A DNA stretch of 64,000 bases from Arcticibacter svalbardensis MN12-7. GTDB lineage: Bacteria > Bacteroidota > Bacteroidia > Sphingobacteriales > Sphingobacteriaceae. Below, in pieces: positions 43,471 through 53,956 of this stretch (position 1 is the stretch's first letter; the number at the start of each line of letters is the position of its first letter). Made by a program: the position numbers and the translations under genes. The notes below the pieces were generated by a model that saw nothing but the letters and a program-made list of their open reading frames with translations, was not told where the DNA came from and did no database searches. The DNA is taken from positions 1 through 64,000 of the forward strand of contig NZ_AQPN01000020.1 of the NCBI RefSeq assembly GCF_000403135.1. The letters run 5' to 3'.

Positions 43471-46400
43471 ATGAATTTAATAATACCTAAATGGCGGGCA
43501 CCTCTTTTGGCTTTAAGAATCACAACTTTAATCTTATTTACCTGCATACAGGTTAGCGCCAAAGTCTTTTCACAGCCGATTAATATTACAGTCAAAAACG
43601 CATCGATAGAAGACGTATTTAAACAAATCAGAAAACAAAATGGCTACAGCTTTATCTATGAAGAAGGCTATCTGAAAAAAGCTAAACCGGTTACTGTAAC
43701 ATTGGTGAATTCTTCGATTGAAAATGCCATGCAGAAAATTTCATCTGGTCAGCCCTTTACCTTTGAAATTTCAGAAAATTTAATTTATTTGAAGCAATCA
43801 ATTCAAATTCAACTAAAAAAAAATGCACCTCTAATAACAGTGACCGGTAAGGTAACCGATTCTCTGGGAAACACCTTACCAGGTGTTTCGATTTCTTTAA
43901 AGAACCCGTTAAAGTTTGCAAGAACAAATGAAAATGGAATTTTCGTACTGGCAGATGTTCCAGGCGATGGCGTATTTTCTGTTTCAATGATTGGTTTTAG
44001 AACTCAGGAAATCAGTATCAACAACCGAATGAACATTACTATTATCCTGAGAGCTGAAGCCTCTGTCCTGGATGACATTATTATCACTGGAATTTTTGAG
44101 CGAAAAGCAAGCAGCTTTACGGGTGCTGCCGTTACCATTTCCAGGGAGGAGCTTAAGAGAAACGGAAATGCCAATTTATTTCAGACCTTAAAAAATATTT
44201 CGCCCTCTATGGTATTGGATAATTTTGATCAAGGGTCAAACCCCAATGCATTGCCCAATATTCAAATTCGGGGCACATCCACTTTTCCTTCTCAGGAATC
44301 AACTTTGAATTCCAGTTTAAAGGGAAACTTCCTTAAAAATCCAAACGAACCTTTATTTATTCTGGATGGGTTTGAAACAAACATAGAACGGGTACTGGAT
44401 CTGGATATAAACCGTATTGAAAGCGTAACGATCCTTAAAGATGCTGCCTCCAAAGCCCTTTATGGATCTAAAGCTGCTAACGGGGTGATCGTGATTGAAA
44501 CTACTAAAATTTCCTCTAACAAACCCTTGATCACTTATAATTCCAGTTTGGATATCGAATTGCCTGATCTTTCAAGTTACAACCTGACCAATTCGATGGA
44601 AAAATTAGAGGCCGAGCGAATTGATGGTATGTATATCGCCAATCCGGTTACCTACGATCCCCCCTCATCTAATGCAGAATTACAACAACTGTATAACTTC
44701 AGGAGGAAACTGGCCCTTGAAGGCTTAGACACGTACTGGATGGCTAAACCACTGCAAAACGGAATCGGACAAAAACATGGTTTATCTATTGAACTTGGCG
44801 CTGATGCATTGAAGGTTATCGGTGATGTATCTTACAGGGACGTAACCGGAGCAATGATAGGTTCATCCCGTAAGAATTTAAGTGGTAGCATTAGCACATC
44901 TTACCGCTTAAATAATTTTTTATTCAGAAACATTGCCAGCTTAATAAGCAACAGTACTACAGAATCCCCTTATGGTTCCTTTAGTGACTATGTGAAGATG
45001 AACCCGTATTGGAGGGCAGTTAACGAAGACGGGTCTATTCCTTTTTATGCAGAAATAGGACCTAATGGAGAACGTTATACCAATCCCTTATATAACTCAA
45101 CGGTGAACTCAAAAAACACATCGGGTTATTTAAATTTTGTTAACAATTTTTACCTGGAGTGGACCATGTTACCGGGTTTGAAAGCAACCACCCGTGTTGG
45201 CATAGATTTAAGGAATACTGATGCTGATGAGTTTTTCCCATCAGACCATACCATGTTTGACACATATACCGGAGATGATTTAATACGTAAAGGATCGTAT
45301 CAGGTCAACAATGGAAAAAGCACCAATTTATCGGGAGATCTAAATGTTAATTATTCAAAACAGGTAAACAAGAACTTCTATTTTGCAAACGTCGGGTTTA
45401 ATGTGAGCCAACGTGATTACAGCGAACTTATTCATCGTGTTGAAGGCTTTGCAAGCGACCAAATGGATGATATCACGTTTGGACGTGCTTATGCGTTAAA
45501 TTCCAGACCTTCAGGTATAAACGGAATTACCAGGGATATTGGTTTTCTTGCTGTAGGTTCTTACATGTGGGATGAAAGGTTTATTTCAGACCTTACACTT
45601 CGCACCAATGCATCATCCCAATTTGGCGCAGATAAAAGATGGGCTAAATTTTGGAGTTTGGGACTTGGGTGGAATCTGCACAATGAAGACTTCCTGAAGA
45701 ACACAGGTGTCTTTGATAAATTCAAGATCAGAGGCTCGGTAGGTTCAACCGGAAACCAAAACTTCAATTCAAATGCCTCTATTGCCACTTACGAATACTA
45801 TCTGGAGTCACTTTATCAGGGCTATCCAGGTTCTCATCTGGTTAATATGTCAAATGAGGGCTTGCAGTGGGAATCAAAATTTGAATACAATGCGGGCTTG
45901 GATGCAAAAATCAAGAATTTAAATCTTCGCTTTGATTATTACATAGGCTATACGGAAAACCTGCTGACAGATGTTACACTGCCAAACTCCACAGGCTTCG
46001 ATGTCGTGAAAGATAACCTGGGCAGAGTTCAGAATAAAGGCATTGAGCTATTTGCCTCCTACCCTGTTTGGTCTAAAGGCAGAAACTTTGTTAATCTGAA
46101 TTTCGGATTGGAAACCAACAAAAATAAAATTGTAGAGCTTTCAAATGCCATGAAAACCTTTAATAACCGCATGGATGAACTGGCGGCTGATCAATCGAAT
46201 AACCATCCGGTTAAAAAGTATGAAGATGGCATGTCCATGAATGCAATTTGGGCAGTTCCATCCTTGGGTATCGACCCAGCAACAGGAAATGAGATCTACG
46301 TTGACCGGGATGGAAATACAACCTATGAGTGGAATGCAAATGACATGATTGTAGCAGGTAATTCAATGCCTTCCTATCAGGGAGTATTCGGCTTCAATGC

Positions 46401-46860
46401 TGAATATAATCGTATCGGGATTAGCGCTACGGGTCGTTACCTGGGTGGTGGTCAATTATACAATCAAACATTAGTAGACCGGGTCGAAAATGTTGACATG
46501 AACTATAACGTGGATAAAAGAGTGCTTACCGGACGCTGGCAAAAGCCAGGAGATCAGTCTCAGTTTAAACGTTTAGGTCAGTTTTCCAGACCGATTGACG
46601 GCACCAACTCTACGGAATCAGTAGATGAGAAAACCCGTGCAACAACACGGTTTGTTCAGAATAGGAAAGAAATCAATATAGGAGCGATAAATGTTTATTA
46701 TGATTTTGGCCCCAGAGTACTTACCAAGCTTGATTTTCAACGTTTGCGCTTGAGTGCAAATATGAATGAAGTAGCGCAGTTCTCAACTATTCAGATCGAA
46801 AGAGGGCTTTCTTATCCCTTTTCAAGGACAGTTTCCTTTTCCCTATCAGCTACATTTTAA
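43471..46860 (+). CDS. SusC/RagA-family TonB-linked outer membrane protein with STN domain
   Basis: A 1129-residue TonB-dependent transporter. Signal region to about residue 35, STN signalling domain about 38-110 (ITVKNASIEDVFKQIRKQNG), carboxypeptidase-D-like domain about 123-194 (VTGKVTDSLGNTLPGVSISL), plug about 205-345 (with FILDGFETNIERVLDLDINR and ESVTILKDAASKALYGSKAA), then the barrel ending FSRTVSFSLSATF. STN presence couples it to the FecR and sigma factor upstream. With the SusD-like lipoprotein three bases downstream it should form an import complex for a ligand that cannot be read from sequence; peptide or protein is suggested by the M16 peptidase at the end of the cluster. Confidence 0.96.
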   Translation: MNLIIPKWRAPLLALRITTLILFTCIQVSAKVFSQPINITVKNASIEDVFKQIRKQNGYSFIYEEGYLKKAKPVTVTLVNSSIENAMQKISSGQPFTFEISENLIYLKQSIQIQLKKNAPLITVTGKVTDSLGNTLPGVSISLKNPLKFARTNENGIFVLADVPGDGVFSVSMIGFRTQEISINNRMNITIILRAEASVLDDIIITGIFERKASSFTGAAVTISREELKRNGNANLFQTLKNISPSMVLDNFDQGSNPNALPNIQIRGTSTFPSQESTLNSSLKGNFLKNPNEPLFILDGFETNIERVLDLDINRIESVTILKDAASKALYGSKAANGVIVIETTKISSNKPLITYNSSLDIELPDLSSYNLTNSMEKLEAERIDGMYIANPVTYDPPSSNAELQQLYNFRRKLALEGLDTYWMAKPLQNGIGQKHGLSIELGADALKVIGDVSYRDVTGAMIGSSRKNLSGSISTSYRLNNFLFRNIASLISNSTTESPYGSFSDYVKMNPYWRAVNEDGSIPFYAEIGPNGERYTNPLYNSTVNSKNTSGYLNFVNNFYLEWTMLPGLKATTRVGIDLRNTDADEFFPSDHTMFDTYTGDDLIRKGSYQVNNGKSTNLSGDLNVNYSKQVNKNFYFANVGFNVSQRDYSELIHRVEGFASDQMDDITFGRAYALNSRPSGINGITRDIGFLAVGSYMWDERFISDLTLRTNASSQFGADKRWAKFWSLGLGWNLHNEDFLKNTGVFDKFKIRGSVGSTGNQNFNSNASIATYEYYLESLYQGYPGSHLVNMSNEGLQWESKFEYNAGLDAKIKNLNLRFDYYIGYTENLLTDVTLPNSTGFDVVKDNLGRVQNKGIELFASYPVWSKGRNFVNLNFGLETNKNKIVELSNAMKTFNNRMDELAADQSNNHPVKKYEDGMSMNAIWAVPSLGIDPATGNEIYVDRDGNTTYEWNANDMIVAGNSMPSYQGVFGFNAEYNRIGISATGRYLGGGQLYNQTLVDRVENVDMNYNVDKRVLTGRWQKPGDQSQFKRLGQFSRPIDGTNSTESVDEKTRATTRFVQNRKEINIGAINVYYDFGPRVLTKLDFQRLRLSANMNEVAQFSTIQIERGLSYPFSRTVSFSLSATF

Positions 46861-46863
46861 CTA

Positions 46864-48342
46864 ATGAACATCATGAAAGAATTAAAATATTTACTAGTTA
46901 GCTTACTCCTGATCCTGGTAACATCCTCTTGTAAAAAAGGATGGCTTGATGTTACTGCAAGCAACCAGATCAAAGCAGAGGACCAGTTCAAACAAACTTC
47001 GGGATTCAGAGATGCATTAATGGGCGTTTATATTGGAATGACAAACCCGGAATTGTATTCAAGAGACATGACCTGGAACATGGTTGATCTTTTATCACAG
47101 CAATACAATCCTTTAACGGGTTTAGCTCGTTATGACCAGGTACAGCAATTTAATTATCGCTCCATTGAAGCAGTTGACAAAGTCGATGCACTATGGAATA
47201 GAGAATATAATGTAATTGCCAGCACAAATGCAGCTTTAGAGCATCTTGATAAGAGTGAAGGTGTACTGAACACTATTGATCATGCCATTATAAAGGGTGA
47301 ATTACTTGGATTAAGGGCCTTTTTACACTTTGATTTAATTCGACTTTACGGCCACAGCGACTACGCTAAAAGGCCGGAACTTAAAAGTAAATTAACGATT
47401 CCTTATATTCTTAAATTTTCAAAAGATTTAACCCCTCAACTATCTTATGAAGAAACGTTCGCATTGATGGAAAAGGATATTCAGGAAGCACTAGATCTTT
47501 TAAAAGAAGATCCCATTTATAACAATCCTCAGCGTCCGGCAGATTATTATGCTGAGGTGAATCGTAATGGATTTTACAATGATCGCAGCTTTCGAATGAA
47601 TTATTATGCAGTCAAAGCTCTTCAAGCCCGTGTTTTATCCTGGCAAGGAGGTGCAAAGACTGCAGCAGCGGCGATTGCTGCGGAAGAAGTCATCGCTGGT
47701 TCACCTGCCAAACTAATTACACCGGGAGACAATGTTAGCACGGACCGAATTCTATCAAAGGAGCATCTTTTCAGCTTAGATGTGAACGGCTTTGCAGACA
47801 TTGTAAATCCGTTCCTGAATGCAGAATTGACCACGAATTATGATGCCCTATTTATTCCAAACAGTTCAGCCCAGGAAATGTATGAAGCAGGCAATCCGAA
47901 TATCGGCCTGGCTGATGTGCGCTACACAACTTTATTGTCATCACAAGCCAGAGGCATGGTGTCCATTAAATTACTTCAGCCTGCACAGAATACAACATTT
48001 AACAACATCATGCCGCTGATGAAACTTCCGGAAATGTATTATATAGCTGCTGAAAGTTACCTGAGTACAAACCTTGAACAGGCAATTAATTATATCAACA
48101 AGGTTAGGGAAAGCCGCGGAATTGTCGAAAATATTCCTGCTGATGCAGATGTTGCTAAAGTTGAGGAAGAGTTATTTAATGAATACCGAAAAGAATATGT
48201 GAGTGAGGGGCAGTTATTCTTCTTTTATAAGAGGATAGGCAGGCAGCATATCCCAGGTTTATCTGCAGAAACTGCAGGAGATAATATCTACATGATTCCC
48301 TATCCAAATAGTGAAGTGGAGTTTGGAAACAGGGTTCAATAA
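46864..48342 (+). CDS. SusD/RagB-family surface lipoprotein
   Basis: A 492-residue lipoprotein. The signal LLVSLLLILVTSSC ends at Cys23, followed by KKGWLDVTASNQIKAEDQFK and TSGFRDALMGVYIGM, typical of SusD N-termini. TPR-like helices (GELLGLRAFLHFDLIRLYGH) and the ligand-binding insertion follow; the C-terminus reads YRKEYVSEGQLFFFYKRIGR then IPYPNSEVEFGNR, the standard SusD end. A second in-frame ATG at 46873 is equally possible. It pairs with the SusC-like protein encoded immediately upstream. Confidence 0.96.
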   Translation: MNIMKELKYLLVSLLLILVTSSCKKGWLDVTASNQIKAEDQFKQTSGFRDALMGVYIGMTNPELYSRDMTWNMVDLLSQQYNPLTGLARYDQVQQFNYRSIEAVDKVDALWNREYNVIASTNAALEHLDKSEGVLNTIDHAIIKGELLGLRAFLHFDLIRLYGHSDYAKRPELKSKLTIPYILKFSKDLTPQLSYEETFALMEKDIQEALDLLKEDPIYNNPQRPADYYAEVNRNGFYNDRSFRMNYYAVKALQARVLSWQGGAKTAAAAIAAEEVIAGSPAKLITPGDNVSTDRILSKEHLFSLDVNGFADIVNPFLNAELTTNYDALFIPNSSAQEMYEAGNPNIGLADVRYTTLLSSQARGMVSIKLLQPAQNTTFNNIMPLMKLPEMYYIAAESYLSTNLEQAINYINKVRESRGIVENIPADADVAKVEEELFNEYRKEYVSEGQLFFFYKRIGRQHIPGLSAETAGDNIYMIPYPNSEVEFGNRVQ

Positions 48343-48357
48343 TTAAAAGCAAATAAT

Positions 48358-49104
48358 ATGAAAAAGATAAAATTTTTCTTAACTACTTTGGTCTTAATTA
48401 CAGTCATTTTTGGAGGCTGTCAGAAAGACACTATACAAGAATTTAAGGCATTAAGTGCAGTAAATTTCACACAAGTAAGTAATCTGTATTCGATTACCTA
48501 TTCGTTTTTAACGAATCCTTCGGGCGAATACATCCAAATAATTCCTGTAAGTATACTAGGTGATAGTACCGATTATGATCGCAGTTTCAATGTTGAAGTT
48601 GTAAACGATTCGGTGACTACAGCTCCTCCTGAACTTTACGGAATTATTGGTGGAACAGTCAAGGCTGGTCAATTTAATGGAACGTTGTCTGTTAAACTGT
48701 TGAATTCCGAATTATTAAACGATTCTATCGTCACATTAAAATTGAAGATTGTTGATTCCAAAGACTTTAACAAAGGAAATCTGGAATCAAGAGAATTTAT
48801 TGTTAGCTGGACAAACCGAATAATTGTTCCAACGTGGAATGTCTATTTAAGGACCTTCATCACTCCCAAAAGGAGCACACTTGCCTTCCGCTTGTTTTTG
48901 CAAATCTCAGGTTTGACGCAGTTTGGAGCAACTGAGTATAGAAATCTTGGTGCAGCAGGTGTTGAAGCTTTAGGTACGAAATACGGAGACTACATCATGC
49001 AGTGGAACCAAGATCATCCTGATAATATTTTAAGACATGATGACGGGCCTAACGCGGGAGAACCAATAGTAGCCATTTATTATACACATTCTAAATTTGA
49101 CTAA
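48358..49104 (+). CDS. DUF4843 lipoprotein
   Basis: A 248-residue lipoprotein: signal MKKIKFFLTTLVLITVIFGG with lipidation at Cys21. The mature protein begins as a Calx-beta/Ig-like module typical of DUF4843 (SITYSFLTNPSGEYIQIIPV, DRSFNVEVVNDS, VKLLNSELLNDSIVTLKLKI) and ends with a helical region containing GDYIMQWNQDHPDNILRHDD. DUF4843 proteins regularly follow SusC-SusD pairs in Sphingobacteriaceae and Chitinophagaceae and are probably surface-exposed helpers of import. Exact role unknown. Confidence 0.9.
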   Translation: MKKIKFFLTTLVLITVIFGGCQKDTIQEFKALSAVNFTQVSNLYSITYSFLTNPSGEYIQIIPVSILGDSTDYDRSFNVEVVNDSVTTAPPELYGIIGGTVKAGQFNGTLSVKLLNSELLNDSIVTLKLKIVDSKDFNKGNLESREFIVSWTNRIIVPTWNVYLRTFITPKRSTLAFRLFLQISGLTQFGATEYRNLGAAGVEALGTKYGDYIMQWNQDHPDNILRHDDGPNAGEPIVAIYYTHSKFD

Positions 49105-49105
49105 T

Positions 49106-50665
49106 ATGAAATATCATAAAATCACATATAGCATATATGCTTTTTTAGCCTTACTTATAGCACTATCCTCATGTAAGGACGACTTGAGTACCTTGGACAT
49201 AAATAAGATTCCAGGAGTGACTATTGATACAGCAGGACAGAGCAATCTCAACATCTTTCAGTTCGAACATCTGGTCATAACTCCTAAAATAAATGCAGAT
49301 GGCTTGCAATTAACCGATTTAAGTTACGAATGGAAAATTAATATTTCACCAGGAAGCTTAGAGTACGAGGTAATTGGGACAACCCGCGATCTGGATTACG
49401 AAGTTCGCTTAAAACCAACTGAAGCGAATGACTATCATCAGATCCTTTATACGATTACTGATAACAAAACCGGATTGCAATATATAATGGCATGGCCATT
49501 AGCGGTTAGAAATAGTATTTCAGAAGGTTTGGTAATTGCCGAAACCGCTGATGGGATCAATACAGATATAAGCCACATCATGTCTTCCCTTGTAACCCCT
49601 GATTATAATCAGGTCAGTGTAAAGCATAATGTATATTCTTCTATAAACAATGCAACAATTCCAGGAATCATAAAGCAAATGCGCTATACAAATTTAAAAG
49701 CCAATGGTGAGATCATGATGGGTATAACTGGTAATTCCCTGGTAACGATCAAAACGTTAGATTACACGCCTGGACCAAAGAATGAGGATATGTTTTTTAC
49801 TGTTCCGGATGCGATTAAGCCGCAAACCCTTACCGGTGTGTCACAGGTAGATGTTTATGTTGGAAATAACCAGATGCATGGAGTTTGGCTGGCCATATCC
49901 TCAAAGTTTGGACTTCCATTTGCTTCCCCGTATGCAGTGCCAGGCCATATTGCTCTTGACCGAGGTAATAACTATCCTGCCGTAATGCTAAGCTTCTATG
50001 ATGAGGTGAATGGCCGCTTTATTTATCAACCCTCAATAACCTCTTTTGGAGATAGAAATATGTATCCTGTACCATCCAAAAGCGGAGAACCGTTTAACCC
50101 GGGTAGCCTTCCAAATCAAGTAAATCTGGCGGCTGGAGTGACTACAGATGGTGATTATATGCATCTGCTGAAAGATAAAAGCACGGGCAAAGTAGGTCTT
50201 TACATTATTAACGCGGGCCGGAATGATGAAGATTATAACCTCATACCTCCTTATGCAAAAGCAATTTATGATTTATCGAATGCGCCGGATATCAATGAAG
50301 CTATCCACTTTGTTTTGTTGGATGATCAAAAAGTAATGTATTATGCTACCAAAACGAAAATTTATGCCATGTTATATGGAGCATCAACACCTTCTTTTGG
50401 GTTGCGATATACGGCAGCGAACGCAGAGGAGATTACAACCCTTCAAATTTATCAGCAAGCTGATTATCCTTTCCGAAGCGTTGATTTTGATCCACCCTAT
50501 TTATCTACGAATAATAAACAATTAATTATGTCTACTTTCTCGGGAACCGAAGGAAAAGTGTATTTATTACCGATGACAAATCCTGGCGTAGGTAATATTG
50601 ATATTTCAAAAATCACAACCTACGGTGGCTTTAAGAAAATAACTGCAATAGCTCCTCAACTTTAA
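49106..50665 (+). CDS. PKD-like family surface lipoprotein
   Basis: A 519-residue lipoprotein (ATG at 49106; an in-frame TTG at 49097 would overlap the previous gene). Signal ends LALLIALSSC with lipidation at Cys23. N-terminal PKD/Ig-like strands (VITPKINADGLQLTDLSYEW, YHQILYTITDNKTGLQYIMA) are followed by a large beta-rich domain, possibly a propeller, with repeated YxNGN/VxVGNNQ-type turns. Proteins of this kind are consistently found after DUF4843 genes in the same gene set. A terminator-like hairpin follows 13 bases after the stop. Confidence 0.88.
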   Translation: MKYHKITYSIYAFLALLIALSSCKDDLSTLDINKIPGVTIDTAGQSNLNIFQFEHLVITPKINADGLQLTDLSYEWKINISPGSLEYEVIGTTRDLDYEVRLKPTEANDYHQILYTITDNKTGLQYIMAWPLAVRNSISEGLVIAETADGINTDISHIMSSLVTPDYNQVSVKHNVYSSINNATIPGIIKQMRYTNLKANGEIMMGITGNSLVTIKTLDYTPGPKNEDMFFTVPDAIKPQTLTGVSQVDVYVGNNQMHGVWLAISSKFGLPFASPYAVPGHIALDRGNNYPAVMLSFYDEVNGRFIYQPSITSFGDRNMYPVPSKSGEPFNPGSLPNQVNLAAGVTTDGDYMHLLKDKSTGKVGLYIINAGRNDEDYNLIPPYAKAIYDLSNAPDINEAIHFVLLDDQKVMYYATKTKIYAMLYGASTPSFGLRYTAANAEEITTLQIYQQADYPFRSVDFDPPYLSTNNKQLIMSTFSGTEGKVYLLPMTNPGVGNIDISKITTYGGFKKITAIAPQL

Positions 50666-50678
50666 CCTTATAAACAAT

Positions 50679-50718
50679 AAGAGTTGCCTGCTTTACAAAG
50701 AGTGAGGCAACTCTTTAT
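50679..50718 (+). terminator. Intrinsic terminator between surface-import genes and ABC genes
   Basis: AAGAGTTGCCT (50679-50689) and AGGCAACTCTT (50705-50715) form a perfect 11-bp stem followed by TATATTATT. It ends the surface-lipoprotein part and lies only 10 bases before the ATG of the next gene, so it may act as partial terminator or block ribosome access. Confidence 0.75.
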
Positions 50719-50727
50719 ATTATTCTA

Positions 50728-52998
50728 ATGAAGAAAATAATCAAAATAGCCAAACTTGAATTAAGCTTGTTGTTTTATTCCCCAATTGCCTGGCTCATCC
50801 TTGTTATTTATATTATCCAATGCGGTGTAACTTTTACGGATCTGTTATACTCGAGGGAAACAAACCAACAGCTGGGAGCTACATTAGAAAGCTTAACCAT
50901 CGACATTTTTGGTGGTAACAAAGGTTTTTTTGCAGCCGTTCAGGAAAAACTTTTCCTCTATATTCCCTTGTTGACAATGGGTTTGATGAGTCGGGAATTC
51001 AGTAGTGGCTCCATCAAGTTATTATTATCATCTCCCATTACTATTACTCAGATCATCTTGGGCAAATTTACAGCAATGATGGCTTACGGACTTCTTTTAG
51101 CCTCGGTACTTCTAGGCGTTATCCTTGCCGGTTCGATATCCATTGACCATATTGATTTTGGATTTGTTTTAGGCGGGGTTTTGGGGCTCTACTTACTGAT
51201 ATGTGCCTATTCAGCAATTGGTTTATTTATGTCTAGCCTGACATCTTACCAAGTCGTAGCTGCAATAAGCACTCTTGCAGTTTTTGCAGGATTGAAATTT
51301 GTTGGAAACATTGGGCAAAGCATCGCATATGTCCGCGACGTTACCTACTGGATATCCATTGACGGAAGAGCTGATAATTTTATAAATGGTCTAATCAGTA
51401 GTAAAGATGTAATCTATTTTATTTTAGTGATTGGTTTATTTTTAATGCTGACAATCATGCGATTGAACTCAGGCAGAAAGATCAGTACAACGGCAGAAAA
51501 AGCACTTCGTTATTGCCTATTGGTCGTCATGGTTTTACTGGCAGGTTACATGAGCTCAGTGCCGGTTTTCACTGACTACTATGATACAACGCGCTTTAAA
51601 GACAGAACACTAACCACTGAAAGCCAAAACATTATAAAGAAACTGGATGCTCCGGTTACCCTTACAAGTTACGTCAATATCCTGAATCAATATGCGCACC
51701 TTGGTTCTCCAAAATTCAGAAACTTCGAGCTTAGGCAATTTGATCAATATCTTAGATACTTGCCCGATTTAAAAATCAATTATATTACTTACTATGATTC
51801 AACCATGAACATAAACCTAAACGATCCAGGAAAAACACTTGAGGATCGGGCAAAACGTTCAGCAACTGCTTATGGTTATGAGTTTGAAACTATATTAAGC
51901 CCTGCCGAGATTAAGAAACAAATTAACCTCATACCGGAAGAGAACCGCTTTGTGCGAATGGTTGAATATAAAGGAAAAACCACACCCTTACGCATGTTTG
52001 CAGATACGTATGTTTATCCACATGAGGCTGAAATTACGGCGGCATTAAAACGCCTGATTAACAAGCCTGCTATTATCGGTATTTTATCCGGAAACGATGA
52101 ACGAAGCATCGTAAAAACAGGAGATAAAGCCTATCAGAATATAACCACATCAATCAGCTCAAGGTCTGCCTTGATGAATCATGGTTTTGATATACTTGAT
52201 ATCGCAATTGATACCTGTCAAAAGATCCCTGACAGCTTATCCGTATTGGTAATTGCTGACCCTAAAAGCACCTTTTCACCTGAGCAAATAAAAAAAATAG
52301 ATACCTATATCGCATCGGGAGGAAATATTCTAATTGCTGGGGAACCAGGTAAGCAGTCGTTGCTAAATCCACTTGTAAAACAGTTTGACGTTTCGTTTAA
52401 TGATGGGACATTGCTTCAGAAAAGTGAAAAACTAGAACTAGATCTAATCCAGTCACATGCAGCAGAAAAAGCTACTAATAATGGCTTTATACTTCCTGAA
52501 AAGTGGATTATCACTTTGCCGGGTGCTGTGGCGATCAATTACGGAAACAACAATGGCTATAAAGCAAATCCTATTCTGCTCGCCAATAAACCTGATTCCT
52601 GGAATAAAATCGGTTCATTCAATTTAGAAACACAAAAAGTTGCTTTTGATCCAAAAACAGAGAAAAAAGCTGCATTTGTTGTTGCAGTTGCACTCACTAA
52701 AAAGTTTCCTAAAAAAGAACAAAAAGTGTTGATTGCCGGAGATGCTGACTTCATGAGTAACGCTGAACTCTCAAGATTCAATATCCGCAATGCCAACTTT
52801 GATTTTGTTGTGCAATTGTTTAAATGGTTCAGTAATGGAGAATACCCCATTAACACTACACGTCCCGATGCAATTGACAATAAAATAACTATCTCAAGAC
52901 AAGGTATTAATTGGTTAAAAATACTTCTGCTCTGGGTCTTTCCCATTACAATTGGAATCACAGGCAGCATTACTTTAATCAGAAGAAAAAGAAAATAA
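50728..52998 (+). CDS. GldF-GldG-type fusion: ABC permease plus GldG-like domain (copy 1)
   Basis: A 756-residue inner-membrane protein. Residues 1-about 270 form an ABC-2-type permease of the GldF kind with six or seven helices (LELSLLFYSPIAWLILVIYI; REFSSGSIKLLLSSPITITQ; SLTSYQVVAAISTLAVFAGL). The rest is a GldG-like periplasmic part (YYDTTRFKDRTLTTESQNII; VIADPKSTFSPEQIKKIDTY; ASGGNILIAGEPGKQSLLNP) ending with a transmembrane helix. GldA/GldF/GldG form an ABC transporter known from gliding Flavobacteria, where gldF and gldG are separate genes. Here they are fused, and copy 2 lies on the other side of an ATPase gene. Confidence 0.92.
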   Translation: MKKIIKIAKLELSLLFYSPIAWLILVIYIIQCGVTFTDLLYSRETNQQLGATLESLTIDIFGGNKGFFAAVQEKLFLYIPLLTMGLMSREFSSGSIKLLLSSPITITQIILGKFTAMMAYGLLLASVLLGVILAGSISIDHIDFGFVLGGVLGLYLLICAYSAIGLFMSSLTSYQVVAAISTLAVFAGLKFVGNIGQSIAYVRDVTYWISIDGRADNFINGLISSKDVIYFILVIGLFLMLTIMRLNSGRKISTTAEKALRYCLLVVMVLLAGYMSSVPVFTDYYDTTRFKDRTLTTESQNIIKKLDAPVTLTSYVNILNQYAHLGSPKFRNFELRQFDQYLRYLPDLKINYITYYDSTMNINLNDPGKTLEDRAKRSATAYGYEFETILSPAEIKKQINLIPEENRFVRMVEYKGKTTPLRMFADTYVYPHEAEITAALKRLINKPAIIGILSGNDERSIVKTGDKAYQNITTSISSRSALMNHGFDILDIAIDTCQKIPDSLSVLVIADPKSTFSPEQIKKIDTYIASGGNILIAGEPGKQSLLNPLVKQFDVSFNDGTLLQKSEKLELDLIQSHAAEKATNNGFILPEKWIITLPGAVAINYGNNNGYKANPILLANKPDSWNKIGSFNLETQKVAFDPKTEKKAAFVVAVALTKKFPKKEQKVLIAGDADFMSNAELSRFNIRNANFDFVVQLFKWFSNGEYPINTTRPDAIDNKITISRQGINWLKILLLWVFPITIGITGSITLIRRKRK

Positions 52999-53009
52999 AA
53001 AACACAACA

Positions 53010-53945
53010 ATGAAGCAGATCATCGCACAGATTCAGAATCTATCACACCGCTATACTAAAGACTGGGCTGTAAAAAATATAAGTTTTGATATCACTGAAA
53101 AAGGAATTTTAGGTCTTTTAGGTTCAAATGGGGCTGGAAAGTCAACAACTATGAATATCCTTTGCGGGGTAATTAATCAGACAGAAGGAGAGGTATTTAT
53201 TGATGGCATCAATGTCCGGAAAAACCCGGTCGAAGCGAAAAAGCTAATTGGTTTCCTGCCTCAGAAAGCTCCTTTGCATTTAGAACTTACGGTTGACGAA
53301 TATTTAACGCATTGTGCTTATATGCGATCCATTCCAAAAGATAAAATCAAAGAAGCCTTAACACGTGCCAAGGAAAAATGTGGTATCAGTCATTTCAGCA
53401 AAAGGGTATTGAGTAATTTATCCGGAGGGTACCAGCAACGCGTAGGCTTAGCACAGGCGATTATTCATAATCCCAAACTAGTTGTTTTGGATGAACCGAC
53501 AAATGGCCTCGATCCGAATCAGATCATTGAAGTTAGAAAGTTGATTAAGGAGATTGCTGAAGACCGTTCCGTAATCCTTTCTACACACATTTTATCAGAA
53601 GTGCAGGCAACCTGCCATGACATCATTATGATCGAACACGGTCATATTGTTTTTGCAGATACCATGCATGCTTTCGACAATTATATTGAACCAAATACCC
53701 TGATCATTGAACTTGAAGCTAAACCACCACTTGAAGATCTGAACCAAATAGAAGGAGTGACCAGGGTTGATTTCCTTTCTGATACAAAAATCAGGATACA
53801 CTTCAATAGTGGTCCTGAAATCACGAAATCTATAATACAAATATGTGTGGAGAAGGCATGGCCGCTGACAGAAATATATCTTGAAAAAAGTTCCTTGGAT
53901 GGAATATTCGCACAGTTGTCAAAAAAACAAACCCCTACCCTGTAA
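53010..53945 (+). CDS. ABC transporter ATP-binding protein (GldA-like)
   Basis: A 311-residue cytoplasmic ATPase from the ATG at 53010. Walker A is GSNGAGKST (residues 38-46), signature LSGGYQQR (137-144), Walker B LVVLDEPTNGLDP (157-169) and the switch histidine His193 in STHILSE. The C-terminal 85 residues form the extra domain typical of GldA-type and other ABC-2 ATPases. An upstream in-frame start at 52911 would overlap the previous gene. Sitting between two paralogous permease-GldG fusions, one ATPase probably serves both, giving a heteromeric complex. Confidence 0.95.
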   Translation: MKQIIAQIQNLSHRYTKDWAVKNISFDITEKGILGLLGSNGAGKSTTMNILCGVINQTEGEVFIDGINVRKNPVEAKKLIGFLPQKAPLHLELTVDEYLTHCAYMRSIPKDKIKEALTRAKEKCGISHFSKRVLSNLSGGYQQRVGLAQAIIHNPKLVVLDEPTNGLDPNQIIEVRKLIKEIAEDRSVILSTHILSEVQATCHDIIMIEHGHIVFADTMHAFDNYIEPNTLIIELEAKPPLEDLNQIEGVTRVDFLSDTKIRIHFNSGPEITKSIIQICVEKAWPLTEIYLEKSSLDGIFAQLSKKQTPTL

Positions 53946-53956
53946 TAAAAAAACAC

